Below are positions 9,121 through 17,540 of a DNA stretch of 35,346 bases, one piece after another (within the stretch, counting starts at the first letter, position 1; the number at the start of each line of letters is the position of its first letter). The stretch comes from Deinococcus aquatilis DSM 23025. Its GTDB lineage: Bacteria; Deinococcota; Deinococci; Deinococcales; Deinococcaceae. A program made the position numbers and the translations under genes. The stretch lies in the NCBI RefSeq assembly GCF_000378445.1, contig NZ_KB899741.1, positions 1 through 35,346 of the forward strand. The letters are read 5' to 3'. Below the pieces are notes generated by a model. It was given only the letters and a program-made list of their open reading frames with translations. It searched no databases and had not been told where the DNA came from.

Positions 9121-9361
9121 GCGCCCGTTGAAGTGTCGTTCATCGACACACAGGTGACCCTGCGCCTCCAGAACAATGGTCAGGGCTTTCCGGCTGAGGT
9201 CGAAGAGCGGCTATTGGAGGTACTGGGTCAGTCTGTCCCGCACCGAACTGCATTCGGGCGACTGGGGCTATCGAATGTCCGGCGCGGCATGGGGACGCGT
9301 CCGGGTAGAAACGGAAGAGGGCCAGGGCGTCACTTTTTTCCTCACACTTCTCAGCACCTGA
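9121..9361 (+). pseudogene. C-terminal remnant of a histidine kinase (HATPase domain), cut by IS4 copy 2
   Basis: Frame one reads APVEVSFIDTQVTLRLQNNG then QGFPAEVEE and FGRLGLSNVRRGMG; frame two continues GRVRVETEEGQGVTFFLTL. Together these give the G1 box (QNNGQGF), the G2 box (GLSNVRR) and the last strands of a NarX/DegS-type (HisKA_3-linked) HATPase. A frameshift lies near 9285-9300. The last codons and the stop (TGA at 9359-9361) are supplied by the terminal repeat of the IS4 element that begins at about 9352. No start or upstream kinase domain survives. Confidence 0.6.
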
Positions 9362-10524
9362 CACTTCGAGAAACTGACGTTCCAGCAGGCGGAAATGGTA
9401 TATTCAAGAGCTTCACATGGATCCAAAAGGCATCCCTGCCTCATCGCACCGCCTCACTGAGCGCCATCCACCCAGTCCGCACCTGACTTCTGATGAGTCG
9501 CCCTCGGTTGTCAGACCTCAAACAGGTCTGACACTGATCTTCCACCCCAACCCGGGCCATCCATGCCAACGCGATGCACAGCAATCCGAACAGCCTCGAA
9601 ATCCGGTCGGCGGCGGTCATCTGTGTGGCTTCCAAGTTGAGTCCCCTCGACTGGAGGGCCGAGAACGCGGATTCAATGCCCCACCGGAGCCGGTAGGTGT
9701 GAAGGACGTCCCTGACGGGCAAATCTGAAGCGACAATCACTCTGTCCCCCGCGGGGGACAGAGTGATGATGACGTGCATCCAGCCGCCGTACACCCACGT
9801 CCGCTCAAAAAGGGTTCGCACTTCACCGGGTTTCAAGTCCAGAAACAGACCGCGGACGAGTTCATCTTCAATGCGAGTGTTTTCTCGGATACGCAGACAC
9901 TGCCGGATGTGTCTCCAGCGCAGGAAACGGCACCATTCCTGCCCGACAAACTCTCGGTCGGCGATCAACACCGCCCAACGTTTCGCGGGCAGCACTCGGA
10001 GCAAGCGGGCTACCAGGAGAATGCGGGCCGCGGTGCAACTGTTCCCCTGGGGCGGAAGAACTTTCCACACGAGCGGGATCACAGCACCGCCAAGAATGGC
10101 CCCGAGGACGAGAAAATTCAAAGGAGTCTGGCCGTCATGCCAGGCCATACGGTCCATGATCAGGGTGAGCTTGCCGTCGGGCAGCAAGGGAAGCAGGACG
10201 TCTGTGACGTCCTGCGGGGTGAGTTGAGCATCATGGAACACCCTTGCAACAACGCGAGTTTTGGACTCCAGGGTGGCCTCCCGGGGCAGATGAAGTGCGA
10301 TCTTGCGGTGGAGTGTGGATTCGGCCTGGAGAAGCGCCAACAGCACTTCAGCCAGTCGCTTCAAAGCGTCGACACGGCGGTGCGGGAGACGGGTTTTCAG
10401 ATGGGCGGCCAGCGTGCCACTCTTGGAGCAGGGCGGTTTCGGAGCGCGTCACAGACTCTGATATCGCCCTTTGTCATGCCCCACTGCGTCTAGGACACCA
10501 TTCCCAGCAAAGTGTCAGGTGTTG
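9352..10524 (-). mobile_element. IS4-family insertion sequence, copy 2
   Basis: Opposite in orientation to copy 1. The end nearest 9352 begins AGCACCTGACACTTCGAG and the end at 10524 is AAAGTGTCAGGTGTTG, so inverted repeats of about 15 bp border a 1.17-kb element. Copy 1 and copy 2 align along their length with scattered substitutions. The flanks differ: kinase remnant on one side, IS110 remnant on the other, and no matching target duplication was seen, suggesting later deletion or recombination. Confidence 0.75.
9441..10364 (-). CDS. IS4-family DDE transposase (probably impaired)
   Basis: An open frame of 307 residues from TTG 10364 (first possible start; the homologous frame begins slightly upstream, but there it reaches a TGA). 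Catalytic D1 is in LTLIMDRMAWH and D2 in VLIADREFVG. The E of the YREK signature is in YRLRWGIESAFSALQSRG, but the Lys of the signature is Gln here; copy 1 has Lys. The frame also stops at 9441 where copy 1 reads Trp (AVRWGRDAF), losing about 31 residues; the reading frame continues beyond to a stop in the terminal repeat. It catalyses, or once catalysed, cut-and-paste transposition. Activity is doubtful. Confidence 0.75.
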   Translation of the reverse strand: MKRLAEVLLALLQAESTLHRKIALHLPREATLESKTRVVARVFHDAQLTPQDVTDVLLPLLPDGKLTLIMDRMAWHDGQTPLNFLVLGAILGGAVIPLVWKVLPPQGNSCTAARILLVARLLRVLPAKRWAVLIADREFVGQEWCRFLRWRHIRQCLRIRENTRIEDELVRGLFLDLKPGEVRTLFERTWVYGGWMHVIITLSPAGDRVIVASDLPVRDVLHTYRLRWGIESAFSALQSRGLNLEATQMTAADRISRLFGLLCIALAWMARVGVEDQCQTCLRSDNRGRLIRSQVRTGWMALSEAVR

Positions 10525-10633
10525 AGGCGTTGGAGAGCTGTACTACTCTTAATCTCTAATTTGGGGTCGCCTTCAGCGGCCCGCAGATGGGCAAAAACAC
10601 GTCTTTGCCGATATCGATCCCCATCACAACCAT
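10525..10633 (-). pseudogene. IS110-family transposase, N-terminal stub
   Basis: From ATG 10633, preceded by GGGAGG, the minus strand reads MVVMGIDIGKDVF, the hallmark start of IS110/IS1111 DEDD transposases (first Asp in GIDIGK). The frame then shifts by one base and continues AHLRAAEGDPKLEIKS until it meets the IS4 end at 10524. Truncated by or next to the IS4 insertion, and frameshifted. Confidence 0.6.
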
Positions 10634-10999
10634 AAAAACCTCCCGAAAAGTGGGGTGGTCAGGCCAATTCTGCTTTGCTTGGACTGTCTCTGATCTGCAG
10701 GCTCGGAGCCTTGTATAGGGTGCAGTCTACAAGAAAGCGCCCGGATCAGCCAGATCTAGATCACGGTCTCGAACGACTAAAAGTGCAGACTGGCTTGCTG
10801 ACCCGGACTGGCCGGACAGCTCATTCTGATCAGGAATGTTGCCGCGACCTAGAGATAAAAGTGCATGGCTTAAGACCAGCGGGTTGGGACAGTCAACGGG
10901 GCACCAATAGTCACTGATTGTGGCAGGGATGGCCTAGCTCTCAGGCCATCCCTACTCGGTTTCCCATGGAATCACATCAGGCAATCACACCTGCTGAGT
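10634..10999. other. Intergenic stretch with one palindrome
   Basis: No supported gene. A perfect 11-bp inverted repeat AGGGATGGCCT / AGGCCATCCCT with 7-nt loop AGCTCTC lies at 10925-10953, downstream of the gene ending at 11000, and is probably its terminator, though no T-run follows on the minus strand. Confidence 0.45.
10925..10953 (-). terminator. Hairpin after the DUF4384 gene
   Basis: Perfect 11-bp stem with a 7-nt loop, 46 bp past the stop codon of the minus-strand gene. Lack of a T-tract makes intrinsic termination uncertain. Confidence 0.45.
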
Positions 11000-11854
11000 T
11001 TATTGAGGCTGTGTACGCACCAGCACCACGTCGTACATGGTCGTTCCCGGACGCTGTTTGACCGTTAGGTTGGTCGTCGTATCGTCATACAGGCTGAATT
11101 TGCCGACCATCTGGAGGCGCGAAGTGGTCATCTCGTCCGATTCGAAGCCCTGCGCCTTGAGCTGATTGGCGTAGAAATCATACACGCGCATCAAGCCCAA
11201 CGCCGACTTGAACGACGACTTCCAAGTGGAAACCTTGGTGGTGACCGAGACTACTGGCAGCGGCGGGGTGGCCACTGCGGCGGAAATCTGGTACTGCGCT
11301 ATATCGGTCACCCAGTCTTTGGAGGCCAGTGGCTTGACGATGATGGATAGGGCCTGTGCCAAACCATTCTGGCCCCCTTTGATGGTCACAGTTGCAAAGC
11401 CTGTCTGCTGGTCTTCTTTGAACTGTGCGATATCGTCGAGGTTCAGTTGATCTGTACTCGCTACCGCCAACACCTTGTTCAACCCAGCTGGGCCAGCGAT
11501 ATCAAAGGTAAACTTGTCTTCCTTGCCTGGAAAACTCTTGGTGGTATTGGCCTTGATGAAGTTCGAGCCGCTCGCAAATCGGTTGGGTAAGATCAGATTG
11601 ATATTGCCCCGCTGATCCACATTGAACAGGTACACATAGGCGTCCTGTGTTGTCTTGACATTGAGTACGATGCGGTCGCCTGCCACGTAGGTGGGGGTTT
11701 TTGTCCCCGTGGTGTCCTTGGCTGTCCAGACGTTGACTTTCAGCGGCGACGCTACGGGGTTCACGATGATGCTCTGCGAGGTGATGGTTTGCGCCAGGGC
11801 CGTCGAAGTCGAAGCGCCCGCCAGCAAGGCGAGGGTCATGAGCACGTATTTCAT
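11000..11854 (-). CDS. Secreted DUF4384-domain protein
   Basis: A 284-residue protein with a clear signal peptide (MKYVLMTLALLAGASTSTAL-AQ). Residues of about 40-110, including YVAGDRIVLNVKTTQDAYVY and LFNVDQRGNINLILPNRF, match the DUF4384 beta-sandwich in which a V-x-L[FY]-x-x-D-x-x-G-x-x-x-x-I/L-x-P-N segment is characteristic. The C-terminal half contains a second domain (ALGLMRVYDFYANQLKAQGF and KFSLYDDTTTNLTVKQRPGT) that looks like a separate alpha/beta module. DUF4384 proteins are cell-envelope proteins, sometimes linked to S-layers in Deinococcus; the exact role is unknown. CAGGT directly precedes the ATG. Single-gene unit on the minus strand. Confidence 0.8.
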   Translation of the reverse strand: MKYVLMTLALLAGASTSTALAQTITSQSIIVNPVASPLKVNVWTAKDTTGTKTPTYVAGDRIVLNVKTTQDAYVYLFNVDQRGNINLILPNRFASGSNFIKANTTKSFPGKEDKFTFDIAGPAGLNKVLAVASTDQLNLDDIAQFKEDQQTGFATVTIKGGQNGLAQALSIIVKPLASKDWVTDIAQYQISAAVATPPLPVVSVTTKVSTWKSSFKSALGLMRVYDFYANQLKAQGFESDEMTTSRLQMVGKFSLYDDTTTNLTVKQRPGTTMYDVVLVRTQPQ

Positions 11855-12039
11855 ACCTGTACGGTGTCACGCCGAACCTGATGCAACCTGAAAACTGCAT
11901 AACCAAGTCCTGAGGTGACGGAGGAATCATAAGGGAGAGGCCCTCTGCAATCAGGATCTTCAGATGACAATAGAAATGTCTTTTTCGTCCCTGGTCGTCC
12001 AGATTTGACGAGTCATCACATGGCAATTTGTTTTACGTC

Positions 12040-12281
12040 CCTGACGCAAGGTTTTGTTTTTCGCGCAGGTATTTGAGTTGATCTTGTTCAGGCGTCAAAA
12101 ACAGAAGACCCTGACTAGAAAGGCCAAATCACCCCTGTGCTGGTCGGCTTTGATCCACCTTCTCGAGGTTGAAAGTTTAATCTCAAGGTCGCGGGCATCG
12201 CCCGCGACCTTTTCGTTGGACTGCACGAGTTGTACAGCCGTAACGCTTGAATTCGGCGATGTAGGTTTTGCGCTGGGTCAT
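12040..12281 (-). pseudogene. IS3-family orfA remnant
   Basis: From ATG 12281 the minus strand reads MTQRKTYIAEFKR, the usual start of IS3-family OrfA. After a frame change it continues AVQLVQSNEKVAGDARDLEIK, then STSRRWIKADQHRGDLAF, and after another shift GQGLLFLTPEQDQLKYLREK. That is the helix-turn-helix and leucine-zipper order of OrfA (RRWI for the recognition helix, TPEQ linker). At least two frameshifts make it non-functional; no OrfB is visible. The strong hairpin at 12185-12211 falls within this coding remnant. Confidence 0.6.
12185..12211 (+). terminator. 12-bp stem hairpin inside the orfA remnant
   Basis: AAGGTCGCGGGC / GCCCGCGACCTT with a 3-nt loop ATC, followed by TTCGTT. It is one of the most stable structures in the window. 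Part of the sequence encodes VAGDARD of the decayed OrfA, so the palindrome may be a chance product of coding and not a dedicated terminator. Confidence 0.3.
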
Positions 12282-12379
12282 GGAGCGCTTCCGCGTGGAG
12301 CGGGACTGAACTCCGTGTGTGCGAAAGCGATTCACCCTCAACACAACCCGACCAAGACTTCAGCGTTGCGGGAACGGAG

Positions 12380-13690
12380 TTATTCGCTGGCTTCCCGATC
12401 CTGCGCAGAACGGCTGAGCTCGGCTGTCCGGGTCTCCGCTTCAGGAATGTCGAGTACAGCGGCGAGGTTCAGTTCCCCCTCCTCGGCCTGCCGGACGAGT
12501 TCTACGTCACGCGCCGCCTGTTCAGCCTTCACGGCGGCTTCGCGTGCTTCGTCCTCGCGCTCGAGCTGCTCTTCAACTTGGCCGCTGATCAGCGCCATGG
12601 CCACCGCATCCGGGATATTTGGCGCGTCCTGAAGGTAAAACTCCTGGTAGATCGCCTTCAGGATAATCAGGAATGGCACGGTCAGAAACGCGCCGACCAG
12701 GCCGAACACGCTGCCGAACAACAGCACACCCATCGTCACCGACAGTGGATGAAGCTTCCCGGCGCCGCCCAACAAGAATGGCGCGAGAATAAACCCCTCA
12801 AGCTGCTGGAAGACCAGCGAGAACAGCGCAACGTAAACAGCTTGTTGCGGATCGTCCACCAGGCTGACCAGGATGGGGGGCAGCGACGCAACGATCGGGC
12901 CAAGATTCGGCACCAGTTCGCCCAGGGCTGCCAGCAAGCCAAAGACCAACCAGTTCTGGACGCCCAGCAGCATGAGCCCAGCCGCCATAAACGCGCCGGT
13001 GACCAGCATGATCAGGACGGTGGCGCGTCCCCACGCGCCCAGTTGTTTCAGAATCTGTGCCAGGGCGCGCGCCGCCTTGAGCCGGTACCTGGGCGGGACT
13101 GCTCCCAGGGCCCCATTGATCAGAGGAACGGGATTGCTCAGCACGAACACCACCATCACCAGCGTCACCAAACCAAGGAACAGGCCACCTACGGCGGCCC
13201 CCACTAGATTTGGCAGAGCGTGGGCGGCTTGCGTGGTGAAGCCGATCGCCTGTTGAACAAGCCCATGGACCGTGTTTTCAGACAAGGCGCCACTGACCGC
13301 TGGATACTGAGCGACCACCGTATTGATGCGTTGTTCCAGCTCAGGAAGGGTGTTGGGGAGACTGCCCGAGAGCTGCCCAAGCTGGGCCACCATGGGCGGC
13401 ACAGCCAGAAAACAGAGGAATGTTAAGACGGCCAGAACCAGCAGCACGGTGGTGAGGCCAGCAACTGCGCGCGCCATCCATCGTTCCAGAAACCGGGCAA
13501 CCGGATTCAGGGCAGTGGCCAAGATCAGCGCCAGAATGATCGCCAGCAGGGCCGGGCCGACTCTTCCAAAAAAACTCAGGATCAGTAACACAGCAATGAC
13601 GCCCAGGGCGACGGGCAAGAGATTGATCACTTGGACGCTGCTTCGTACGGCACCCGGCGGCCTGGAGGGTGGCGTAAGAGGAGAGTTCAT
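12380..13690 (-). CDS. AI-2E family (PerM-type) membrane transporter
   Basis: A 436-residue integral membrane protein. An N-terminal pair of hydrophobic segments (LLPVALGVIAVLLILSFFG, ALLAIILALILATALNPV) is followed by a large periplasmic section (about 110-170). Then come the conserved AI-2E/UPF0118 core with LGAWGRATVLIMLVTGAF, FGLLAALGELVPNLGPIVAS and QQLEGFILAPFLLGG, and the final PLSVTMGVLLFGSVFGLVG and LTVPFLIILKAIYQEF. A C-terminal tail of about 80 residues is acidic and probably helical (QLEREDEAREAAVKAEQAAR), longer than usual. The family exports autoinducer-2 or acts as Na+/H+ or solute antiporters; substrate unknown here. GGGAG precedes the start at 13690. Confidence 0.85.
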   Translation of the reverse strand: MNSPLTPPSRPPGAVRSSVQVINLLPVALGVIAVLLILSFFGRVGPALLAIILALILATALNPVARFLERWMARAVAGLTTVLLVLAVLTFLCFLAVPPMVAQLGQLSGSLPNTLPELEQRINTVVAQYPAVSGALSENTVHGLVQQAIGFTTQAAHALPNLVGAAVGGLFLGLVTLVMVVFVLSNPVPLINGALGAVPPRYRLKAARALAQILKQLGAWGRATVLIMLVTGAFMAAGLMLLGVQNWLVFGLLAALGELVPNLGPIVASLPPILVSLVDDPQQAVYVALFSLVFQQLEGFILAPFLLGGAGKLHPLSVTMGVLLFGSVFGLVGAFLTVPFLIILKAIYQEFYLQDAPNIPDAVAMALISGQVEEQLEREDEAREAAVKAEQAARDVELVRQAEEGELNLAAVLDIPEAETRTAELSRSAQDREASE

Positions 13691-13799
13691 GGGTCACTCC
13701 CATCATGGTGGCTTCCGTCTGACAGAGACTTCACGGTGGTGTTGCCTTAATTCAGGTCCGCCCCTGCTGCGACGACTGACCACGTCTGGAACGCTTGGT

Positions 13800-13950
13800 T
13801 CTGCTCCTCGGCAGGTTACAGACCTTCGCGTTTGAGGGCCTCAATGGTGGCGAGGTCTGGAGATGGATTTGGTGGAAGGTGGGGATCTTGTCTTTGGGCA
13901 TGTCGGGGTTTTTCCGCCTGCTCGTGCGTGGGCTCAGGCAGGCACACCGT
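13800..13950 (-). pseudogene. Decayed fragment related to the small gene at 27287
   Basis: On the minus strand, MPKDKIPTFHQ (ATG at 13901) and, after a frameshift, PDLATIEALKREGL then a stop where the relative has Gln, followed by PAEEQ. The gene at 27287-27563 reads HIPKDKILTYHQTHPPDLAT and LKLEGRQPADDQ at the same positions, and the DNA aligns clearly. This is a third locus of that gene family, disabled by a frameshift and a nonsense codon. Its 5' part (upstream of about 13950) is no longer recognisable. Confidence 0.55.
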
Positions 13951-14093
13951 CTCCCTCAGGGGACGGGAATCGGCTGTAGGCTGAGAATGCTGAAGCACCC
14001 GGTGTTCGGCCAGCGACTGCCTGAGAACGGCACAGCACCAAGCTGGACGCTGCCAAACCCATCTTGGGCTCAGACAACAGCTTGAGCTGTTCC

Positions 14094-14113
14094 GCAAAAG
14101 GCTTTCCTTTTGC
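14094..14113. repeat. 20-bp palindromic repeat, intact copy
   Basis: GCAAAAGG-CTTT-CCTTTTGC, a perfect 8-bp stem with a 4-nt loop, embedded in TTCC...ACGCC. Related copies lie at 20985-21118 (split by a MITE-like insertion) and 23878-23897. Located between genes. Confidence 0.65.
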
Positions 14114-14181
14114 ACGCCACCTCCCCAACTGCAAACGCTTTCCAAACAGTTGTACTGCCGCCAAGACTGCAGATCATCCTT

Positions 14182-14427
14182 TCAGGCGCTTGAATAGCCC
14201 TTCAGCGCCGGGGCGATGTGGTCTTGGTGAAAAAGTAGGGACCAGAAGGTCTCTAGAAGGTTCGTTGCGAGGTCAATTGAGTCCGTGTAGCCCGCGGTGG
14301 GGTCATACGCCACGATCCAAATCGTTTCCCGAACTTCCCCATTGAACCGCTCCAGCTCTTTCGCAGGAACCCACAACCCTTGATGTCTGTTTTCTGCCCC
14401 ATACGGCCTATACGGTCCAATGACCAT
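14182..14427 (-). CDS. Small hypothetical protein (81 aa)
   Basis: An open frame MVIGPYRPYGAENRHQGLWV, then PAKELERFNGEVRETIWIVA and SIDLATNLLETFWSLLFHQD. The composition is balanced and aromatic-rich, unlike the surrounding shadow frames. No family recognised. The start has only a weak AAGAAAAG upstream. Its 5' end is 25 bp from the palindromic operator of the divergent sugar operon, so both may share a control region. Confidence 0.4.
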   Translation of the reverse strand: MVIGPYRPYGAENRHQGLWVPAKELERFNGEVRETIWIVAYDPTAGYTDSIDLATNLLETFWSLLFHQDHIAPALKGYSSA

Positions 14428-14451
14428 GGCTGGCTTTTCTTCGTCTCAATT

Positions 14452-14512
14452 GTGATCATATCTGCTCATTTGATCACTAACGCTTGACAGATCAGGGCCT
14501 GAGGCGCATACT
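14452..14512 (+). promoter_or_regulatory. Promoter and likely DeoR-type operator of the sugar operon
   Basis: TTGACA (14484-14489) and CATACT (14507-14512) are spaced by 17 bp. Directly upstream lies GTGATCA-N12-TGATCAC (14452-14477), a perfect 7-bp inverted repeat whose centre contains ATCTGCTCATTTG. A close match, ATCTGCTCATATG, sits right at the start of the DeoR-family gene (20777-20789, minus strand). I infer binding by that repressor at both sites. Confidence 0.6.
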
Positions 14513-14573
14513 CACTGCGTTAAACTTCAAAACAAACACAAACGCGCAAGCAGTTGCGCATTCAGGAGGGGTT

Positions 14574-15539
14574 ATGCTCTACGCCACCCGTCTCAATTCA
14601 CTCAAGTCGAGGCCCGAACTCGCCTTCTCCCCCGGCCGTATCCACACCAGTGATCTGCTGGGACGCGCCGCCCGGATTCAAGGACTCAACTCGTTGAGCC
14701 TCAATTTCCCCGAGCACTTCACACCCGCCACCTTGCGGGAGACACGCGACACCATCGAAGCCCTGGGCCTTGGTGTCGACAGCCTCAACGTCCGCTATCC
14801 CGCCGAACCCTTCGGTGACGGGGGCTTTACACACCCAGACGCAGCCACCCGCCAAGCGGCCATCGACCTGACTTGCCAAGCCCTCGATGCCTGCGCCGCG
14901 CTCGGCGGCAACCATGTCATCGTGTGGCCCGGCTTCGACGGCTTCGACTATCCCTTCCAAGACAGCTACGAGCGGATGTTCGATCACACGGTTGAGGGCT
15001 TCTCCCAGGTAGCCGCCCACGCTCCAGAGATGCGGGTGGGGCTCGAATACAAGCCCTGGGAACCCCGCAAGTACTCGCTCATCGGCAATATGGGCGAAGC
15101 CCTGCTGGTCGTCCAGGAGGTCGGTGCGGACAACCTGGGTGTCGTGTTGGATTATTGCCACGCTCAGATGGCCAACGAGCATGCGCCCAAAGCAGCTGCT
15201 CTGGCCCTGCGCCAGAACAAGCTGTTCGGAGTTCACCTCAACGACGGCTACGGACGGCAAGATGACGGCCTGATGGTCGGCACCTCCAGCTTAATCACTA
15301 CGCTGGAACTGCTGGTGCTGCTCGAACGTGGCGGTTACCCTGGCACCATCTACTTCGACACCTTCCCCGTCCGCGAAGATCCTGTGCGCGAATGTGAATG
15401 GAACATTCGCGTTACCCAACGCCTCCTCACCCTGGCAGGTGAACTGGCTGGCGACGAGCGTCTCGGCTTCGGACATGACGGCTTTCATGTCACCACCGTG
15501 CTCGAGCGGTTGCTGTTCCCGGAGCAGGTTCATGCCTGA
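14574..15539 (+). CDS. Sugar isomerase/epimerase, xylose-isomerase-like TIM barrel
   Basis: First gene of the sugar operon; 321 residues from ATG 14574, which has AGGAGGGG just upstream (earlier in-frame codons do not). The TIM-barrel metal site is visible: E158 in RVGLEYKP, D193 and H196 in VVLDYCHAQ, H221 in FGVHLNDGYG, and a final Asp at 262 in IYFDTFP. These are the usual Glu/Asp/His/Asp positions for Mn/Co-dependent aldose-ketose isomerases and ketose epimerases. The enzyme should interconvert a sugar or sugar phosphate in the cytoplasm before or after phosphorylation by the next gene product. The exact sugar is not readable; rhamnose-isomerase-like and tagatose-epimerase-like relatives are possibilities. 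Overlaps the kinase gene by 8 nt. Confidence 0.8.
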   Translation: MLYATRLNSLKSRPELAFSPGRIHTSDLLGRAARIQGLNSLSLNFPEHFTPATLRETRDTIEALGLGVDSLNVRYPAEPFGDGGFTHPDAATRQAAIDLTCQALDACAALGGNHVIVWPGFDGFDYPFQDSYERMFDHTVEGFSQVAAHAPEMRVGLEYKPWEPRKYSLIGNMGEALLVVQEVGADNLGVVLDYCHAQMANEHAPKAAALALRQNKLFGVHLNDGYGRQDDGLMVGTSSLITTLELLVLLERGGYPGTIYFDTFPVREDPVRECEWNIRVTQRLLTLAGELAGDERLGFGHDGFHVTTVLERLLFPEQVHA

Positions 15540-16401
15540 GAGAGTGCAGGTACTGTTTGCCGGAAGCCTCCATGTCGATCAGATGATCCGCCTGCCCCAG
15601 CTGCCTGCACCCGGGGAAACAGTGATTGCCACAAACACCTGGACGCAGTTGGGGGGCAAAGCCACCAACCAGGCGGTCGCCGCCGCACCGCACGTTCAGA
15701 GCCTGCTGCTGGCCTGCGTCGGAAACGACGCTCAGGGCCGGGAGGCCCACACCACCCTGACCGCCCTGGGCGTGCAGCCGACCTTTCAGGTCTCCGGGCA
15801 CCTGCCCACCGGCTCCAGCGTCGCACTGATCGAGTCGTCTGGAGAGAATGTAGGCATCGTCTTGCCCGGCGCGAACGCCAACCTCCAGGCCGAAGCCTTC
15901 CAGACTCTGCTGAGCACCGACCCCTTACGCCTGCTGGTCTGTCAGTGGGAGACAGCTCCCGACACCCTTCAGCACCTGCTCCAAAAGGCCCGGGTGGCAG
16001 GCATCCCCACACTCGTCAACGCTGCGCCGTGGTTGGACACTCACCGCGGCACCCTGTCCCTCGCCGATCACGTGGTAGTCAATGCCCCCGAAGCACAGGC
16101 CTGGACGGGCCTTGATCCTCAAGCGCGGCTTCCCCACATCGCCTTCGGCCACCCCAGCGTTGTCGTCACCCTGGGAGCAGGCGGGGTGCTGCACTACCAG
16201 GACGGCGAGCTCACCACCGACCTCCGGGCACCTGCGGTCGAGGCCCGCTCAACCCACGGCGCAGGCGATCACTTCGTAGGCGTGCTGGCGGCCCATTTGG
16301 CGAGTGGCGAACCTCTGTCTCAAGCGCTTCAGCAGGCCGTGACTTCGGCCGCCCAATTCGTCCAGCGGCTCCACAACCGCCCCATACCTACACTTTCCTA
16401 A
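15532..16401 (+). CDS. PfkB/ribokinase-family sugar kinase
   Basis: 289 residues from ATG 15532, inside the end of the isomerase gene (ATGCCTGA overlap), with GGAGCAGG upstream. The N-terminal signature is GGKATNQAVAA (family GGKGANQAVAA), and PGETVIATNTW matches the sugar-binding lid region. The C-terminal signature is STHGAGDHFVGVLAAHLA; the catalytic Asp and anion hole (GAGD) are intact, though the usual leading DT is ST. VNAAPW and VVNAPEAQAWTG match the ribokinase VNxxE region. Predicted to phosphorylate the imported or isomerised sugar with ATP. Ribokinase-like, but specificity is not assigned. Confidence 0.82.
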   Translation: MPERVQVLFAGSLHVDQMIRLPQLPAPGETVIATNTWTQLGGKATNQAVAAAPHVQSLLLACVGNDAQGREAHTTLTALGVQPTFQVSGHLPTGSSVALIESSGENVGIVLPGANANLQAEAFQTLLSTDPLRLLVCQWETAPDTLQHLLQKARVAGIPTLVNAAPWLDTHRGTLSLADHVVVNAPEAQAWTGLDPQARLPHIAFGHPSVVVTLGAGGVLHYQDGELTTDLRAPAVEARSTHGAGDHFVGVLAAHLASGEPLSQALQQAVTSAAQFVQRLHNRPIPTLS

Positions 16402-16440
16402 TCTACGCCCTCACCCTTGACCCGCCTCAGGAGGCACACC

Positions 16441-17439
16441 ATGAAGATCACCGCCACACTCTGTACCCTGACCGCCCTGCTCGCCAGCCTCGCCACCGCA
16501 CAGACTTTCTCCCCCGACACCGAGAAGAGCCGCATTGAATCCTCACAGCTCACCGCGAAGTTCGGCCCAGTGCCCAAGCCCACCATTGGCGTACAGGTTG
16601 GCGGCGTCATGAAAGCCCTCTCGAACGAGTACTGGCAGTTGCTGCGCAGCGGTTACCTGAAAGGCGCCACAAAGTACGGCGTCAAAGTGGACGCCCAGGC
16701 CCCCAGCAACGAAAGCGACCAGATCGGCCAGCTGAGCATGATGAACACCATGATCGGCAAAGGATACAAAGCGCTGCTGGTCTCTCCGCAAAGTGACGTC
16801 AACCTGCTGCCCGGGATTGCGCGGGCAGGTAAGAACAGCTTGGTGATCAACGTCAACGATGCTGTCGCCCCCACGGCCCAGCACTTCGTCGGAAATATTC
16901 AGTACGACAACGGTGTGAGCGTCGCCCAGTACCTGCTCAAGACCTTCCCCAAGGGCGGTCAAGTGGCTGTGATTGAGGGTCAGGCGGGCGTCTACGCTGC
17001 CAAACAGCGCACGCTTGGTTTCAAGACCACGCTCGCCAAGAACCCAGCGCTCAAGATCGTCGCCAGCGTACCCGCCGACTGGGACCGCCAGAAGGCCTTC
17101 ACGACCGCCCGCGATTTGCTGCGTCGCTACCCCAACCTGACGGCGTTCTACTGCAACAACGACACCATGGCCCTCGGCGTAGTCGAAGCAGTCAAGGCCT
17201 CAGGCCGTTTGGGCAAAACACTGGTGTTCGGCACAGACGGCATTAACGCCGCCTACGACAGCATTAAGAAGGGCGAATTGACCGGGACGGTCGACTCGTT
17301 CCCGAGCCTGACGGGGGAAGTCGCCGTGGAAGTCGCCGTACGCCTGCTGGCCGGACAGAAGCTCCCCCGGGTCGTCGCAACTCCACAGGCCCTGGTCATG
17401 AAAAACACCGTCGCTAAGTACGAGCAATTCAAGAAGTAA
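16441..17439 (+). CDS. Sugar ABC transporter substrate-binding protein (RbsB-like)
   Basis: 332 residues from ATG 16441, with GGAGG 8 nt upstream. The signal peptide MKITATLCTLTALLASLATA is followed by QTF; no lipobox, so probably a soluble periplasmic protein. Type-I periplasmic binding fold of the ribose/galactose group (Peripla_BP_4): KALLVSPQSDVNLLPGIARA, VGNIQYDNGVSVAQYL, GQVAVIEGQAGVYAAKQRT, TAFYCNNDTMALGVVEAVKA, LVFGTDGINAAYDSIKKGEL, TGTVDSFP. It should bind the sugar and deliver it to the permease encoded downstream. Residues 20-45 form a longer N-terminal spacer than in RbsB. Confidence 0.88.
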   Translation: MKITATLCTLTALLASLATAQTFSPDTEKSRIESSQLTAKFGPVPKPTIGVQVGGVMKALSNEYWQLLRSGYLKGATKYGVKVDAQAPSNESDQIGQLSMMNTMIGKGYKALLVSPQSDVNLLPGIARAGKNSLVINVNDAVAPTAQHFVGNIQYDNGVSVAQYLLKTFPKGGQVAVIEGQAGVYAAKQRTLGFKTTLAKNPALKIVASVPADWDRQKAFTTARDLLRRYPNLTAFYCNNDTMALGVVEAVKASGRLGKTLVFGTDGINAAYDSIKKGELTGTVDSFPSLTGEVAVEVAVRLLAGQKLPRVVATPQALVMKNTVAKYEQFKK

Positions 17440-17448
17440 ATCGGTAGA

Positions 17449-17475
17449 GGGGCGCTGCACCACCCGCAACGCCCC
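17449..17475 (+). promoter_or_regulatory. Intergenic mRNA hairpin between binding protein and ATPase genes
   Basis: GGGGCGCTGC / GCAACGCCCC (one mismatch) with a 7-nt loop, 9 nt after the stop codon. No T-run. A structure in this place is often found in import operons where it protects the abundant binding-protein message; that role is inference. Confidence 0.4.
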
Positions 17476-17540
17476 AGATCCAGGAGATGGGCCCATGATG
17501 GTCCGCTCGTCCCTCTTCCACCCGTAAGGAGACCCGTCCC

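Noticed and set aside
12185..12211. Very stable hairpin taken at first for a transcription terminator of a nearby gene
   Set aside because: It falls inside a recognisable IS3 orfA remnant; a dedicated terminator is not needed to explain it, so I kept it at low confidence only.
14253..14459. 68-codon minus-strand frame overlapping the 81-aa hypothetical gene
   Set aside because: Poorer composition, and its start lies within the operator region; the 14182-14427 frame is the better candidate.
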